The translations under genes and the position numbers were made by a program. Of a stretch of 64,000 nucleotides of DNA, positions 16,527-26,631 are shown piece after piece. Under the pieces are notes generated by a model. It saw only the letters and a list, made by a program, of their open reading frames with translations. It ran no database searches and was not told the DNA's origin. The number at the start of each line of letters is the position of its first letter. Positions within the stretch are counted from its first letter, which is position 1. The DNA is taken from positions 3,819,559 through 3,883,558 of the forward strand of contig NZ_KQ759763.1 of the NCBI RefSeq assembly GCF_001482195.1. Direction: 5' to 3'. Source of the stretch: Luteimonas abyssi. GTDB taxonomy: Bacteria; Pseudomonadota; Gammaproteobacteria; Xanthomonadales; Xanthomonadaceae.

Positions 16527-17507
16527 TCAGCGCGTCGAGTGCCCACTGTCGTAGTAATCGCGGCGGGCGAACAGGTCCGGCTTGATCAGCTCCACGAACG
16601 CGCGCGCCTGCGGCGACAGATATTTCCCCTTGCGCACCACTACCCCGTAGCTGCGGCGCGGGAACCAGCGTGCGAGCGAGCGCGCGGCCAGCCGTTCGCG
16701 GTCGCTGTCGTCCAGACACATGGCGGTGACGATGCTGACGCCCATGCCCATGGCCACATAGCGCTTGATCACCTCCCAGCCGCCGACTTCCAGCGCGACC
16801 GTGTACGGCACCCGATGCTGGTGGAAGACCATGTCGACCAGCCGATAGGTGGTCAGCCGCCGCGGCGGCAGGATGAGCCCGTACGGCGACAGGTCGTCCA
16901 GACCGAGATCGGCCTTGGCCGCCAGCGGGTGGCCGGGTGGGGTGATCAGCATCGGGTCGAAGTGATAGACCGGGGCGTAATCGAGGTCGGCCGGCACGTC
17001 GAGCATCGAGCCGACCGCGAGATCCACCGCGTCCTGGCGCAGCAGGTCGAGCCCGCCTTCGCCGGTGACGTTGTGCAGGCTCAGCCGGACATCGGGCTGG
17101 GTTTCGCGGTAGGCGACGATGATCGGCGGCAGCAGGTGCAGGATGGTGGCGGTGCCTGCGGCGATCTGCAGTTCGCCCGCATCCAGCCCGCGCAGCTGGT
17201 CCTGGAAGGTGGTGTTCAATCCGTCGAACTGCTCGACAAGCGGCCGGGCCAACGCGTACAGCGCCTCGCCCTCGCGAGTGGGCACCAGACGGCGACCGCT
17301 GCGTTCGAGCAGGCGGACACCGAGCTCCCTTTCCAACGCCTGCAGCTGCAGGGTCACGGCGGGCTGGCTGACGAAAAGCGTCTCCGCTGCCCGTGAAACG
17401 GAGCCGAGGCGCGCCACCTGACAAAACGCGCGAAGCGGCTTCAGGCGGTCTCCCTTGTAGGCGAAGCGGGGTGTAGACGTTTGTTTTCGCGGACTTTTCT
17501 TCGTCAT
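16527..17507 (-). CDS. LysR/CysB-type transcriptional regulator divergent from aceBA
   Basis: 326 residues. The N-terminal helix-turn-helix GSVSRAAETLFVSQPAVTLQ is followed by LQALERELGVRLLERSGRR and a periplasmic-binding-protein-like effector domain (GTATILHLLPPIIVAYRETQPDVRLSLHN). The extended start and effector-domain pattern resemble CysB-like regulators. It is transcribed divergently from malate synthase and isocitrate lyase across a 94-base AT-rich region, a typical LysR arrangement. The likely inference is control of the glyoxylate shunt by a small metabolite and autorepression. Ligand unknown. Confidence 0.87.
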   Translation of the reverse strand: MTKKSPRKQTSTPRFAYKGDRLKPLRAFCQVARLGSVSRAAETLFVSQPAVTLQLQALERELGVRLLERSGRRLVPTREGEALYALARPLVEQFDGLNTTFQDQLRGLDAGELQIAAGTATILHLLPPIIVAYRETQPDVRLSLHNVTGEGGLDLLRQDAVDLAVGSMLDVPADLDYAPVYHFDPMLITPPGHPLAAKADLGLDDLSPYGLILPPRRLTTYRLVDMVFHQHRVPYTVALEVGGWEVIKRYVAMGMGVSIVTAMCLDDSDRERLAARSLARWFPRRSYGVVVRKGKYLSPQARAFVELIKPDLFARRDYYDSGHSTR

Positions 17508-17601
17508 ATCAGTCCATCTTATAAGTAGGATTGATAAAACTGGTTTGTCAAATACTGTACTCCGGCGGATGGTGAAAACCAGCCCACCCCGGAGTCACCG
17601 C
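17508..17601. promoter_or_regulatory. Divergent lysR/aceB regulatory region
   Basis: An AT-rich patch contains the perfect palindrome CTTATAAG (17518-17525), a likely LysR or RNA polymerase contact site. For aceB, TTGATA (17531-17536) and TACTGT (17553-17558) with a 16-base spacer form a plausible promoter. On the other strand TTGACA reads at about 17545-17550. The aceB ribosome-binding site is GGAG at 17591. Confidence 0.55.
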
Positions 17602-19251
17602 ATGTCCGCCGTCCTCCAGCCCCTCGCCGATGTCGTGGACCACCCGTCCGATGCGGACGACATCCTCCCGCCCGAGGCCATCGCCCTGCTCGGCGATCTT
17701 CACCGTCGCTTCGAGTCGCGCCGCCAGCGTCTGCTGATCGAGCGGCAGGCCCGTCAGGCACGGTTCGATGCGGGCGCCGTGCCCGGGTTCCGCGACGACA
17801 CGCGTTCCATCCGCGAGGCGTCCTGGCAGGTCGCGCCGCTGCCCGCGGCGCTGCAGGACCGCCGCGTCGAGATCACCGGACCGGTGGATCCGAAGATGGT
17901 CATCAACGCCTTGAACGCCGGCGCGAACTGCTACATGGCCGATTTCGAGGATTCGACCGCGCCCACCTGGGCCAACCTGCTCGCCGGCCAGCGGGCCCTG
18001 CGCGACGCGGTCGCCGGCACGCTGACGTTCGTCAGCCCCGAGGGCAAGCGATACGCGCTGCGCCCGTTCGAAGAGCAGGCGGTGCTGATCGTGCGGCCGC
18101 GCGGCTGGCACCTCGACGAGAAGCACGTCCACGTGGACGGCGAGCGTCTGTCCGGCGCGCTGTTCGATGCGGCCGTGTTCGCCTTTCACAACGCGGCGGC
18201 GCTCATGTCGAAGGACCGCGGCCCCTACTTCTACCTGCCCAAGCTGCAGTCGATGGAAGAGGCGCAGCTCTGGGAGGAGGTGTTGGCGCAGATCGAGCGA
18301 AGCCTCGATCTGCCGGCCGGGCAGATCAAGGTCACCGTGCTGATCGAAACCCTGCCGGCCGTGTTCGAGATGGACGAAATCCTGCACGCCCTGCGCACGC
18401 GGATAGCCGGACTGAACTGCGGACGCTGGGACTACATTTTTTCGTACATCAAGACCTTCCGCCGCCACCGCGACAAGGTGCTGCCCGAGCGCGGTCAGGT
18501 GACGATGACCCAGCCGTTCCTCAAGGCCTACTCCGACCTGCTGATCCAGACCTGCCATCGTCGCGGTGCGCACGCGATGGGCGGCATGGCCGCGCAGATC
18601 CCGGTCGCCCACGACGCGGTCGCCCACGACGCGGCTATGGCGCGGGTGCGCGCCGACAAGCTGCGCGAGGTGACCGCCGGCCACGACGGCACCTGGGTCG
18701 CGCATCCGGGGCTGATCCCGCTGGCGCGCGATATCTTCGACGAGCGCATGCCGACCCTGCACCAGCACCACATCGGCCGCGAGGACGTGTTGGTCGGCGG
18801 CGACGAGCTGATCGCGCCGTCGCCCGGCTCGATCACCCGCAAGGGCTTCGAAGGCAACATCGAGGTCTGCGTGCGCTATCTCGCGGCATGGCTGTCGGGC
18901 AATGGCTGCGTGCCGATCCACGGGATGATGGAGGATGCGGCCACCGCCGAGATCGCACGTGCGCAGTTGTGGCAATGGCTGCATCACACCGATCCGCGCC
19001 CGCAGGCCGGTCCCGGATCGGACCCCCCATCCGGCCAGCGTGTGCCGCCGGTCTGCCTGGACGATGGCACGCCGATCGACTTCGTGCTGTTCGACGCGGC
19101 GTTGCTGAGCCTGCCCTCGCGTCTGCAGCGCGAACAGGTTCTCGGACTGGACCGCGTGCCCGAAGCCATCGGCATGCTCGAACGCCTGACCCGCGCCGAC
19201 ACCCTGGCCGACTTCCTGACCCTGCCCGCGTACGAGCGGCTCGACGGTTGA
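17602..19251 (+). CDS. aceB: Malate synthase A
   Basis: 549 residues. Condenses glyoxylate with acetyl-CoA to malate in the glyoxylate shunt. The signature [17 protein letters not shown], the [11 protein letters not shown] metal-binding region and the [16 protein letters not shown] C-terminal block are intact, matching the form A enzyme. Start ATG 17602 ([12 protein letters not shown]) has GGAG 8 bases upstream. It is followed by aceA 41 bases later, so aceB-aceA is an operon divergent from a LysR regulator. Together they bypass the decarboxylating steps of the TCA cycle for growth on acetate or fatty acids. Confidence 0.96.
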   Translation: MSAVLQPLADVVDHPSDADDILPPEAIALLGDLHRRFESRRQRLLIERQARQARFDAGAVPGFRDDTRSIREASWQVAPLPAALQDRRVEITGPVDPKMVINALNAGANCYMADFEDSTAPTWANLLAGQRALRDAVAGTLTFVSPEGKRYALRPFEEQAVLIVRPRGWHLDEKHVHVDGERLSGALFDAAVFAFHNAAALMSKDRGPYFYLPKLQSMEEAQLWEEVLAQIERSLDLPAGQIKVTVLIETLPAVFEMDEILHALRTRIAGLNCGRWDYIFSYIKTFRRHRDKVLPERGQVTMTQPFLKAYSDLLIQTCHRRGAHAMGGMAAQIPVAHDAVAHDAAMARVRADKLREVTAGHDGTWVAHPGLIPLARDIFDERMPTLHQHHIGREDVLVGGDELIAPSPGSITRKGFEGNIEVCVRYLAAWLSGNGCVPIHGMMEDAATAEIARAQLWQWLHHTDPRPQAGPGSDPPSGQRVPPVCLDDGTPIDFVLFDAALLSLPSRLQREQVLGLDRVPEAIGMLERLTRADTLADFLTLPAYERLDG

Positions 19252-19292
19252 GTCGCGTCGTCCTCCTTCCCCTCACCTCCGGAGAACCGACA

Positions 19293-20597
19293 ATGAGTGC
19301 ACATCCGTTGCCCACCGCCGACGCCATCGCCCGGGATTGGGCGACCAACCCCCGCTGGAGCGGTATCGAACGCACTTACAGTGCCGAGGACGTCGCCCGC
19401 CTGCGCGGTACCGTGCATGTCGAGCATTCGCTGGCCCGCATCGGCGCCGACAAGCTGTGGCGCTCGCTGCAGAACGAACCGTTCGTCAACGCGCTCGGCG
19501 CCCTGACCGGCAATCAGGCCATGCAGCAGGTCAAGGCCGGACTGAAGGCGATCTACCTGTCGGGCTGGCAGGTGGCGGCCGATGCCAATCTTGCCGGCGA
19601 AATGTATCCCGACCAGTCGCTGTACCCCGCCAATTCGGTCCCGCAGGTGGTCAAGTGCATCAACAACACGTTGCTGCGCGCAGACCAGCTGCACCACGCC
19701 GAAGGCGACGGGACGCCGGGCGAGCGGATCGATTTCCTGCAGCCGATCGTGGCCGATGCCGAAGCCGGCTTCGGCGGCGTGCTCAACGCGTTCGAGTTGA
19801 TGAAAGGCATGATCGAGGCCGGTGCGGCCGGGGTGCATTTCGAGGATCAGCTGGCCTCGGTGAAAAAGTGCGGCCACATGGGCGGCAAGGTGCTGGTGCC
19901 CACCCGCGAGGCGGTGGACAAGCTCGCCGCCGCGCGCCTGGCGGCCGACGTGTGCGGCGTACCGACGCTGCTGATCGCGCGGACCGACGCCGAAGCCGCC
20001 GACCTGTTGACCTCGGACATCGACGACAACGACAAGCCGTTCTGCACCGGCGAGCGCACGCCCGAAGGCTTCTACAAGACCCGCAACGGGCTCGACCAGG
20101 CGATCAGCCGCGGCTTGGCCTACGCGCCGTACGCCGATTTGATCTGGTGCGAGACCGGCAAGCCGGACCTGGCGTTCGCGCGCAAGTTCGCCGAGGCGAT
20201 CCACGCCAAGTTCCCCGGCAAGCTGCTGGCGTACAACTGCTCGCCGAGCTTCAATTGGAAGAAGAACCTGGACGACGCCACCATCGCGACGTTCCAGAAG
20301 GAAATCGCCGCCTACGGCTACCGGTTCCAGTTCATCACCCTGGCCGGCTTCCATGCGCTGAACTACTCCATGTTCAACCTCGCCCATGGTTACGCGCGCC
20401 GGCAGATGAGCGCGTTCGTGGAACTGCAAGAGGCGGAGTTCGCCGCAGCGGACAAAGGCTTCACTGCGGTGCGTCACCAGCGCGAGGTCGGCACCGGCTA
20501 CTTCGATTCGGTGACCCAGGCCATCCAGCGTGGGCAGTCGTCGACCACCGCGTTGACCGGGTCGACCGAGGAAGAGCAGTTCACGCGAGCGGCCTGA
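19293..20597 (+). CDS. aceA: Isocitrate lyase
   Basis: 434 residues, the second gene of the glyoxylate-shunt operon. Cleaves isocitrate to glyoxylate and succinate. The catalytic [13 protein letters not shown] loop is intact. WQVAADAN, the metal-binding FEDQLASV and [10 protein letters not shown] are also present. ATG 19293 is preceded by GGAGAACCGAC, a good ribosome-binding site. The 434-residue length matches the short bacterial ICL type. No terminator is visible in the 165 bases before the converging comM gene. Confidence 0.97.
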   Translation: MSAHPLPTADAIARDWATNPRWSGIERTYSAEDVARLRGTVHVEHSLARIGADKLWRSLQNEPFVNALGALTGNQAMQQVKAGLKAIYLSGWQVAADANLAGEMYPDQSLYPANSVPQVVKCINNTLLRADQLHHAEGDGTPGERIDFLQPIVADAEAGFGGVLNAFELMKGMIEAGAAGVHFEDQLASVKKCGHMGGKVLVPTREAVDKLAAARLAADVCGVPTLLIARTDAEAADLLTSDIDDNDKPFCTGERTPEGFYKTRNGLDQAISRGLAYAPYADLIWCETGKPDLAFARKFAEAIHAKFPGKLLAYNCSPSFNWKKNLDDATIATFQKEIAAYGYRFQFITLAGFHALNYSMFNLAHGYARRQMSAFVELQEAEFAAADKGFTAVRHQREVGTGYFDSVTQAIQRGQSSTTALTGSTEEEQFTRAA

Positions 20598-20762
20598 GCA
20601 TCGCCGGCGACCCGGACCCTGGGGGAGCGTGAGAGCCGGCGTCCGGAGAACCGATGGGCTCGCGTCGCCGGACGCTACGATGCGTGCCGGCGAGAGTCAG
20701 CGCCGGCGACGCGTCCCCAACGCGTTGGGCTGGCGATACCGGCGCCGGGGTCGGCAGGACGA

Positions 20763-22265
20763 TCAGCCACGGATGCCCTGAAAGCCTCGATACCCCAGCG
20801 CTTCCGTGAGGTGACCGGTTCCGATCCGCGTTTCGCCCTCCAGATCCGCGATGGTGCGGGCGACGCGCAGGCAGCGGTGGAGGGCGCGTGCGGACAGTTG
20901 CAGGGATTCGATGGCGCGTTCGAGCAGGACCTGATCGTCCCGGTCGAGACGGCAGGTGGCGTCGGTGGTGGCCTGGTCGAGCCGTGCGTTGCAGGTACCG
21001 GCGCGCGCGTGCTGGCGGCTCCGGGCCTCGATGACGCGCGCGCGCGCCGCGGCGCTGTCTTCTCCGGGCGGCGCGTCGGGGCGGAGTTCGGCCGGCGACA
21101 GCCGGGGTACGTCGATCTGGAGGTCGATGCGGTCGAGCAGCGGTCCCGAGACGCGGTTCCGGTACCGGGCGACCGTGTCGGCAGGGCAGCGGCAGCGTCC
21201 GCTCGGGTCGCCGGCCCAGCCGCATGGGCAGGGATTCATGGCAGCGACGAGCTGGAACCGTGCGGGGAACTCGACTTGGCGGGCCGAGCGGGAGATGGTC
21301 ACTGTCCCGGATTCCAGCGGTTCGCGCAGCACTTCGAGCGCCTGGCGTCCCCACTCGGGGAGTTCGTCGAGGAAGAGCACGCCATGGTGGGCGAGTGAGA
21401 TCTCGCCCGGACGCGGCTCCGAGCCGCCGCCGACCAGCGCGACGGCGCTGGCGGTATGGTGCGGCGCGCGGAAGGGGCGCTGACGCCAGCGGGCCGGCTC
21501 CAGACCGCGTCCGCTGACCGACGCGACGGCGGCGGCCTCGAGGGCTTCGGCGTCGTCGGGTGGTGGCAGCAGGCCGGGCAGGCGCGAGGCCAGCAAGGTC
21601 TTCCCGCAGCCGGGCGGTCCGATCAACAGCAGGTGGTGACCACCCGCCGCGGCGATCTCCAGGGCACGCCGTGCGCGCGTCTGGCCGCGCACGTCGCGCA
21701 TGTCGGGCGCCGCGATCTCGGTGATCACGGGCAACTCGGGGCGCGGGAGCGCCTTGCGCCCGTGGAGCATCGCGCAGACTTCGAGCAGGGTGCGTGCGGA
21801 ATGGAGATCGGCGTCGCGCACCAGCGCGGCTTCTTCGGCGTTGCCCGCCGGAATCACCAGCCGGCGACCCGCTGCGGTGGCCGCCAGGGCGGCCGGGAGC
21901 GCGCCGTCGATCGGGCGCAGTTCGCCGGTGAGACCGAGTTCGCCGACGAACTCGCAGTCGCGCAAGGCGCCGAGGGGAATCTGGCCGCTGGCGGCGAGAA
22001 TGCCCAAGGCGATGGGCAGATCGAACCGGCCGCCATGCTTGGGCAGATCGGCCGGGGCGAGATTGACGGTGATGCGGCGGGCCGGGAATTCCAACTGCGC
22101 GCACTGGATGGCGGCGCGCACGCGGTCCTTGGCTTCGCGCACCGCGGCCTCCGGGAGGCCGACGATGGACATGGAAGGAAGGCCGCCGCCGAGGTGCACT
22201 TCCACCTGGACCGGTGGTGCCGCGACCCCTGCACGCGCGCGTCCATGCACGAGTGCGAGTCCCAT
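20763..22265 (-). CDS. comM: YifB/ComM-like AAA+ ATPase (Mg chelatase-like)
   Basis: 500 residues. N-terminal GLALVHGRARAGVAAPPV leads the ChlI-like Lon-protease-type domain; IGPPGCGKTLLASRLPG is the Walker A motif and GVLFLDELPEWG the Walker B. NPCPCGWAGDPSGRCRC is the characteristic zinc-like cysteine region and RVSGPLLDRIDLQI the sensor II side. The protein is a branch-migrating helicase that helps integrate incoming DNA during natural transformation. Its gene lies next to ubiK and glnB, a common proteobacterial neighbourhood. The start ATG at 22265 is well conserved. Confidence 0.93.
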   Translation of the reverse strand: MGLALVHGRARAGVAAPPVQVEVHLGGGLPSMSIVGLPEAAVREAKDRVRAAIQCAQLEFPARRITVNLAPADLPKHGGRFDLPIALGILAASGQIPLGALRDCEFVGELGLTGELRPIDGALPAALAATAAGRRLVIPAGNAEEAALVRDADLHSARTLLEVCAMLHGRKALPRPELPVITEIAAPDMRDVRGQTRARRALEIAAAGGHHLLLIGPPGCGKTLLASRLPGLLPPPDDAEALEAAAVASVSGRGLEPARWRQRPFRAPHHTASAVALVGGGSEPRPGEISLAHHGVLFLDELPEWGRQALEVLREPLESGTVTISRSARQVEFPARFQLVAAMNPCPCGWAGDPSGRCRCPADTVARYRNRVSGPLLDRIDLQIDVPRLSPAELRPDAPPGEDSAAARARVIEARSRQHARAGTCNARLDQATTDATCRLDRDDQVLLERAIESLQLSARALHRCLRVARTIADLEGETRIGTGHLTEALGYRGFQGIRG

Positions 22266-22293
22266 GAAGGGATGTCCTTGTCAGTGGGGTGTG

Positions 22294-22569
22294 TCAGTGG
22301 GTGGCGTTGTCCGGTGCGTCGCCGCGTGCCAGTTCCGCCTCGAGCCACTGCACGGCCTGCTCCAGTGCGTCGAGCTTCTCGCGCGTGCGCAGCAACACGG
22401 CGCGCTGGACGTCGAACTCCTCGCGGGTGACGAGATCGAGCTTGCCGAGACCCGACTGCAGCACGGCGCGGAAGTTCTCCTGCATTTCGTCCCGGCTTTC
22501 GCGCAGCGAGGGCGGCACGAGGCCGCTGAGGCGGCGGGCGAGATCGTCGATATGGTTGAGGTCGATCAT
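22294..22569 (-). CDS. ubiK: Ubiquinone biosynthesis accessory factor UbiK
   Basis: 91 residues, a small helical protein of the BMFP (YqiC) family. LARRLSGLVPPSLRESRDEM and FRAVLQSGLGKLDLVTREEFDVQ are the membrane-fusogenic helices, followed by a C-terminal coiled coil (RTREKLDALEQAVQWLEAEL). UbiK works with UbiJ in assembling the ubiquinone-modifying complex. A candidate -10 box (TACAAT, complement of 22697-22702) lies 127 bases upstream, giving a long leader shared in a divergent region with glnB. It is 28 bases from comM and probably cotranscribed with it. Confidence 0.92.
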   Translation of the reverse strand: MIDLNHIDDLARRLSGLVPPSLRESRDEMQENFRAVLQSGLGKLDLVTREEFDVQRAVLLRTREKLDALEQAVQWLEAELARGDAPDNATH

Positions 22570-22703
22570 GGGGGCTTCCTGCTTCTGGTGCGCTCAGCTT
22601 GCATCCGCGAAACAACGGGTGCTATCGGCCCGACCGGGTGCTCGCTGTAGGGAAAATCCGACGGAACGCCGGCTCGGGGGAGGCGTTGGCGCGCGGATTG
22701 TAG

Positions 22704-23099
<396 letters not shown>

Positions 23100-23134
23100 C
23101 AGGATGTCGATAGTTCCTCAAGGAGAGAGAAATT

Positions 23135-23650
23135 ATGCTCATTCGAGCAAGCTTCTTTGCATTGATAGTCGCTGTATCCGGTGCAGCTGGCGCTAATCAG
23201 GCCGGGCGAGCCCAACAGATTGTAGTCAGCACCGATGTCGCACAGATCCAGCAGCAGCAGGCTCAGATTCGGACCGATCTTGAGACACGGCAGGGTCGTT
23301 ACAAGGATATAAACGAATCGGAGCGGCGTTCTGTGATCGCTCATCAGGATGCCGTAGCGCGTCTCTTGGACGGCGAGTACAGCTCCACGCAAGAATTGAG
23401 CGCAACCGCTCGGATGGAGTTGTTCAACCGGTTGGAGTCAATCGGCGCGATCTTGAACCAATCCGAGGACAGCCGTATGGTCTGTGAGAGGATTCGGCCC
23501 ACAGGTAGCCGCGTATCTCAGATGAACTGCAAGACAGTGGCTGAACGCCGCGCGGAGCGAGAAGCGACGGCTGACGCGCGCTCGGTCCGATCGACGGCGT
23601 GCGACGGCCCATGCCAGGGTGACCCGACCAGTCGCATGGAAGGGTGGTAG
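23135..23650 (+). CDS. Hypothetical secreted protein, lower-GC than neighbours
   Basis: 171 residues, family not identified. A signal peptide is clear (MLIRASFFALIVAVSGAAGA, then NQAGRAQQ). The body is glutamine-rich and helical, and the end has two cysteine pairs (MVCERIRPTGSRVSQMNC and TACDGPC). ATG 23135 has AAGGAGAG at 23118-23125 as a good ribosome-binding site. Base composition is visibly less GC-rich than the neighbouring genes, with more A at third positions, suggesting transfer or a fast-evolving accessory protein. I have seen similar short proteins with a SRxxCxR..GS pattern in xanthomonads, but cannot verify a family here. It lies between glnB and the converging speE. Confidence 0.65.
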   Translation: MLIRASFFALIVAVSGAAGANQAGRAQQIVVSTDVAQIQQQQAQIRTDLETRQGRYKDINESERRSVIAHQDAVARLLDGEYSSTQELSATARMELFNRLESIGAILNQSEDSRMVCERIRPTGSRVSQMNCKTVAERRAEREATADARSVRSTACDGPCQGDPTSRMEGW

Positions 23651-23684
23651 TTGCAGGTGTAGACGCTGCCGGGATCGGTATCAG

Positions 23685-24533
23685 TCAGCAGCCCAGCGCC
23701 GCCGCCACGAACGGCGGCAGTGCCTGGGCGCCGCGATGGGTATCTGCGGTGTAGTACGCCGTGTCGAAGCCCTTGCCGCGGGCGTCCTGCTCGCGGAAGT
23801 CGAAGCCGCCCGACTTGCGTGCCAGCGTGCACGACCACCAGCCGGTCGGGTAGCACGGCTGCGGGAACGGCAGGGTCTGGAAGGCGGTGAAGCCGGCCTT
23901 GCCCATCTCGCCGCGCATTTCGCGAATCAGGTCCAGCAGCGCCAGCGGCGACTCGGACTGCTGGACGAGGATGCCGTCGTCCTTCAGCGCGCGGAAACAG
24001 GACTCGTAGAACGCGCGGTTGAACAGGCCTTCGGCCGGGCCGACCGGATCGGTCGAGTCGACGATCACGATATCCAGGCTGCCGGCCTCGGCGTTCTTCA
24101 TGTAGGCGATGCCGTCGTCGAACAGCAGTTCGGCGCGCGGGTCGTCGTTGGAGGCGCACAACTCCGGGAAGTGCTTCTCCGCCATCCGCGTGACCTGCTC
24201 GTCGATGTCGCACTGCACGGCCTGCTCGACGCCCGGGTGCTTGAGCACCTCGCGCAAGGTGCCGCAGTCGCCGCCGCCGATGATCACCACGCGCTTCGGC
24301 GCGGCGTGGGTGAACAGCGCCGGGTGCGACATCATCTCGTGGTAGAGGAAATTGTCGCGGGTGGTCAGCATGACCGCGCCGTCGATCAACATCAGGTTGC
24401 CCCAGTCGCTGGTCTCGTAGATCTCGATCTTCTGGAACGGCGACTGCACCTCGTCGAGCTTGCGCACGATGCGGAAACCGATCGAGGAACCGGTGTGGTC
24501 GAAGTTCTCGTGGAGCCAGGTCGGGGCGGACAT
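23685..24533 (-). CDS. speE: Spermidine synthase (SpeE)
   Basis: 282 residues. Transfers the aminopropyl group of decarboxylated S-adenosylmethionine to putrescine. The conserved sequences VMLTTRDNFLYHEMMSH, IIGGGDCGTLREVLKH (cofactor binding), DIVIVDSTDPVGPAEGLF and ESPLALLDLI are present. The Asp in SDTDP-like DSTDP is the base for catalysis. The start ATG at 24533 (MSAPTWLHENF) is the family start. It is divergent from speA (arginine decarboxylase), so both ends of the putrescine-spermidine pathway are controlled from one 208-base region. A candidate -10 (TACAAT, complement of 24565-24570) lies 31 bases upstream. Confidence 0.95.
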   Translation of the reverse strand: MSAPTWLHENFDHTGSSIGFRIVRKLDEVQSPFQKIEIYETSDWGNLMLIDGAVMLTTRDNFLYHEMMSHPALFTHAAPKRVVIIGGGDCGTLREVLKHPGVEQAVQCDIDEQVTRMAEKHFPELCASNDDPRAELLFDDGIAYMKNAEAGSLDIVIVDSTDPVGPAEGLFNRAFYESCFRALKDDGILVQQSESPLALLDLIREMRGEMGKAGFTAFQTLPFPQPCYPTGWWSCTLARKSGGFDFREQDARGKGFDTAYYTADTHRGAQALPPFVAAALGC

Positions 24534-24564
24534 GCGGAAGCTTCCGGGATGAGCGGGGGCGCGC

Positions 24565-24570
24565 ATTGTA
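24565..24570 (-). promoter_or_regulatory. Candidate -10 box for speE
   Basis: ATTGTA on the plus strand, reading TACAAT toward speE. The 5' leader would be about 25 bases. It lies in the 208-base divergent region shared with speA. Confidence 0.45.
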
Positions 24571-24741
24571 GCCGAGGCCCCGTGGCGGTTCGGGGACGGG
24601 CGGGCCCGGACGGCGTCCCGGCCGCGTGCGCCGGGACGCCGGGCACCCCGCGGCGATCGTCGATCCCGCACGGTGTCACCGCAGGTTGGGGCGCCAGGTC
24701 CTAGACTATGCGTCCTTTCCCGCCTGCCTGGACGCCTGCCG

Positions 24742-26631
24742 ATGACCGCCTGGTCCACCGACCTCGCCCGCAAGACCTATTCGATCCCGCACTGGAGCGA
24801 AGGGTACTTCGACGTCGACGCGGCGGGCCGGATCGTGGTGTCGCCGCGCGGCGCGCAGGGGCCGTCGATCGCCTTGGCCGAGGCGGTCGACACCGCCCGT
24901 GCGAACGGTGCGCAGCTGCCGTTGCTGGTGCGTTTCCCGGATATTCTCGGCGATCGGCTGGGCAAGCTGCAGACCGCGTTCGCGCAGGCGCAGACCGAGT
25001 GGGAGTACGCCGGCGGCTACACGGCGGTCTATCCGATCAAGGTCAACCAGCACCGCGGCGTGGCCGGCACGCTGGCGTCCCATCATGGCGACGGCTTCGG
25101 CCTCGAAGCGGGCAGCAAGCCCGAGCTGATGGCGGTGCTGGCGCTGTCGCGCCCGGGCGGACTGGTGGTCTGCAACGGCTACAAGGACCGCGAGTACATC
25201 CGCCTGGCGCTGATCGGCCGCAAGCTCGGCCTGCAGACCTTCATCGTGGTGGAAAAGCCGTCCGAGTTCGCGCTGGTGATGGAGGAGGCCGCCGCGCTCG
25301 GGGTCAAGCCGGGGCTCGGTGTGCGCATGCGGTTGGCCTCGCTGGGCGCGGGCAAGTGGCAGAACAGCGGCGGCGACAAGGCGAAGTTCGGTCTCAACCC
25401 GCGTCAGCTGCTGGACCTGTGGAAGACGCTGCGCGATGCCGGCATGGCCGACTGCCTGCAACTGCTGCACTTCCACATGGGCTCGCAGATCTCCAACGTG
25501 CGCGACATCGCCAACGGCATGCGCGAGGCCACCCGCTACTTCGTCGAGTTGAGCAAGCTCGGCGCCACGATCACCCATGTCGACGTCGGCGGCGGCCTCG
25601 GCGTGGATTACGAAGGCACGCGCTCGCGCAGCTACAACTCGGTCAACTACGGCGTGCGCCAATACGCCGGGTCGATCGTGCAGCCGCTGGCGCAGGCCTG
25701 TGCCGAACACGGCCTGACCGCGCCGCGCATCGTCACCGAGTGCGGCCGCGCGATGACCGCGCACCACGCGGTGCTGGTGGCCAACGTGTCCGAGGTGGAG
25801 CGCGCGCCGGAAGGCCGCGTGCCCGACGCGCACGACGACGAGCCGGCCGTGGTCGCCAACCTGCGCGAACTCCACGGCGAGCTGAGCTCGCGCCCGGCGG
25901 TGGAACTTTTCCACGAGGCGCAGCACCAGCATGCGGAAGGTCTGGCGCTGTACGCGCTCGGCCAACTGGATCTGGTGCATCGCGCTCGCATCGACGATCT
26001 GTTCTACGCGCTGGCGCATGCGGTGCGCCAGCGCCTGACCTACGACGAGAAGAGCCACCGGCCGTTGCTCGACGAGCTCAACGAACGTCTGGTCGACAAG
26101 TACTTCGTCAACTTCAGCGTGTTCGAATCGATGCCCGACGTCTGGGCGATCGACCAGGTGTTCCCGATCGTGCCGATCGAGCGGCTCGACGAACGACCCG
26201 AGCGCCGTGGCGTGATCGCCGACCTCACCTGCGATTCGGACGGCAAGATCGACACCTACGTGGAGAACGAGGATCTCGATACTTCGTTGCCGCTGCATCC
26301 GTTGCGGCCGGGCGAGCAGTACCGGCTCGGCTTCTTCATGGTCGGCGCCTACCAGGAGATCCTCGGCGACATCCACAACCTGTTCGGTGATACCGACGCG
26401 GTGGAAGTGAAGATCGAGGGCGACGGCATCGCGGTGTCGCAGCAGCGTCGCGGCGACACCACCGACGTGATGCTCGATTATGTCGGCTACCGGCTCGACG
26501 ATCTGCGCGCGCGCTACACCGCGTTGGTCGATGCGGCGTCGCTGGCCGGGGACGAAGCGCAGCGGCTCAAGGACGCGCTGGAAGCGGGGCTCACCGGCTA
26601 CACCTACCTGGACGACACGCCGCTGGCGTGA
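24742..26631 (+). CDS. speA: Biosynthetic arginine decarboxylase (SpeA)
   Basis: 629 residues, PLP-dependent fold-III decarboxylase converting arginine to agmatine, the first step toward putrescine. The PLP lysine is Lys100 in VYPIKVNQHRGV. HFHMGSQI, DVGGGLGVDYEG and the VTECGRAMTAHHAV region are intact, and the C-terminal insertion with DLTCDSDGKID matches SpeA rather than LysA. ATG 24742 starts MTAWSTDLARKTYSIPHW. Paired with divergent speE, which completes spermidine synthesis; an agmatine-processing gene is not in the window. Confidence 0.96.
   Translation: MTAWSTDLARKTYSIPHWSEGYFDVDAAGRIVVSPRGAQGPSIALAEAVDTARANGAQLPLLVRFPDILGDRLGKLQTAFAQAQTEWEYAGGYTAVYPIKVNQHRGVAGTLASHHGDGFGLEAGSKPELMAVLALSRPGGLVVCNGYKDREYIRLALIGRKLGLQTFIVVEKPSEFALVMEEAAALGVKPGLGVRMRLASLGAGKWQNSGGDKAKFGLNPRQLLDLWKTLRDAGMADCLQLLHFHMGSQISNVRDIANGMREATRYFVELSKLGATITHVDVGGGLGVDYEGTRSRSYNSVNYGVRQYAGSIVQPLAQACAEHGLTAPRIVTECGRAMTAHHAVLVANVSEVERAPEGRVPDAHDDEPAVVANLRELHGELSSRPAVELFHEAQHQHAEGLALYALGQLDLVHRARIDDLFYALAHAVRQRLTYDEKSHRPLLDELNERLVDKYFVNFSVFESMPDVWAIDQVFPIVPIERLDERPERRGVIADLTCDSDGKIDTYVENEDLDTSLPLHPLRPGEQYRLGFFMVGAYQEILGDIHNLFGDTDAVEVKIEGDGIAVSQQRRGDTTDVMLDYVGYRLDDLRARYTALVDAASLAGDEAQRLKDALEAGLTGYTYLDDTPLA

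Noticed and set aside
21456..22430. Plus-strand open frame over comM
   Set aside because: ComM on the minus strand has intact Walker motifs. The plus-strand product has no protein-like pattern.
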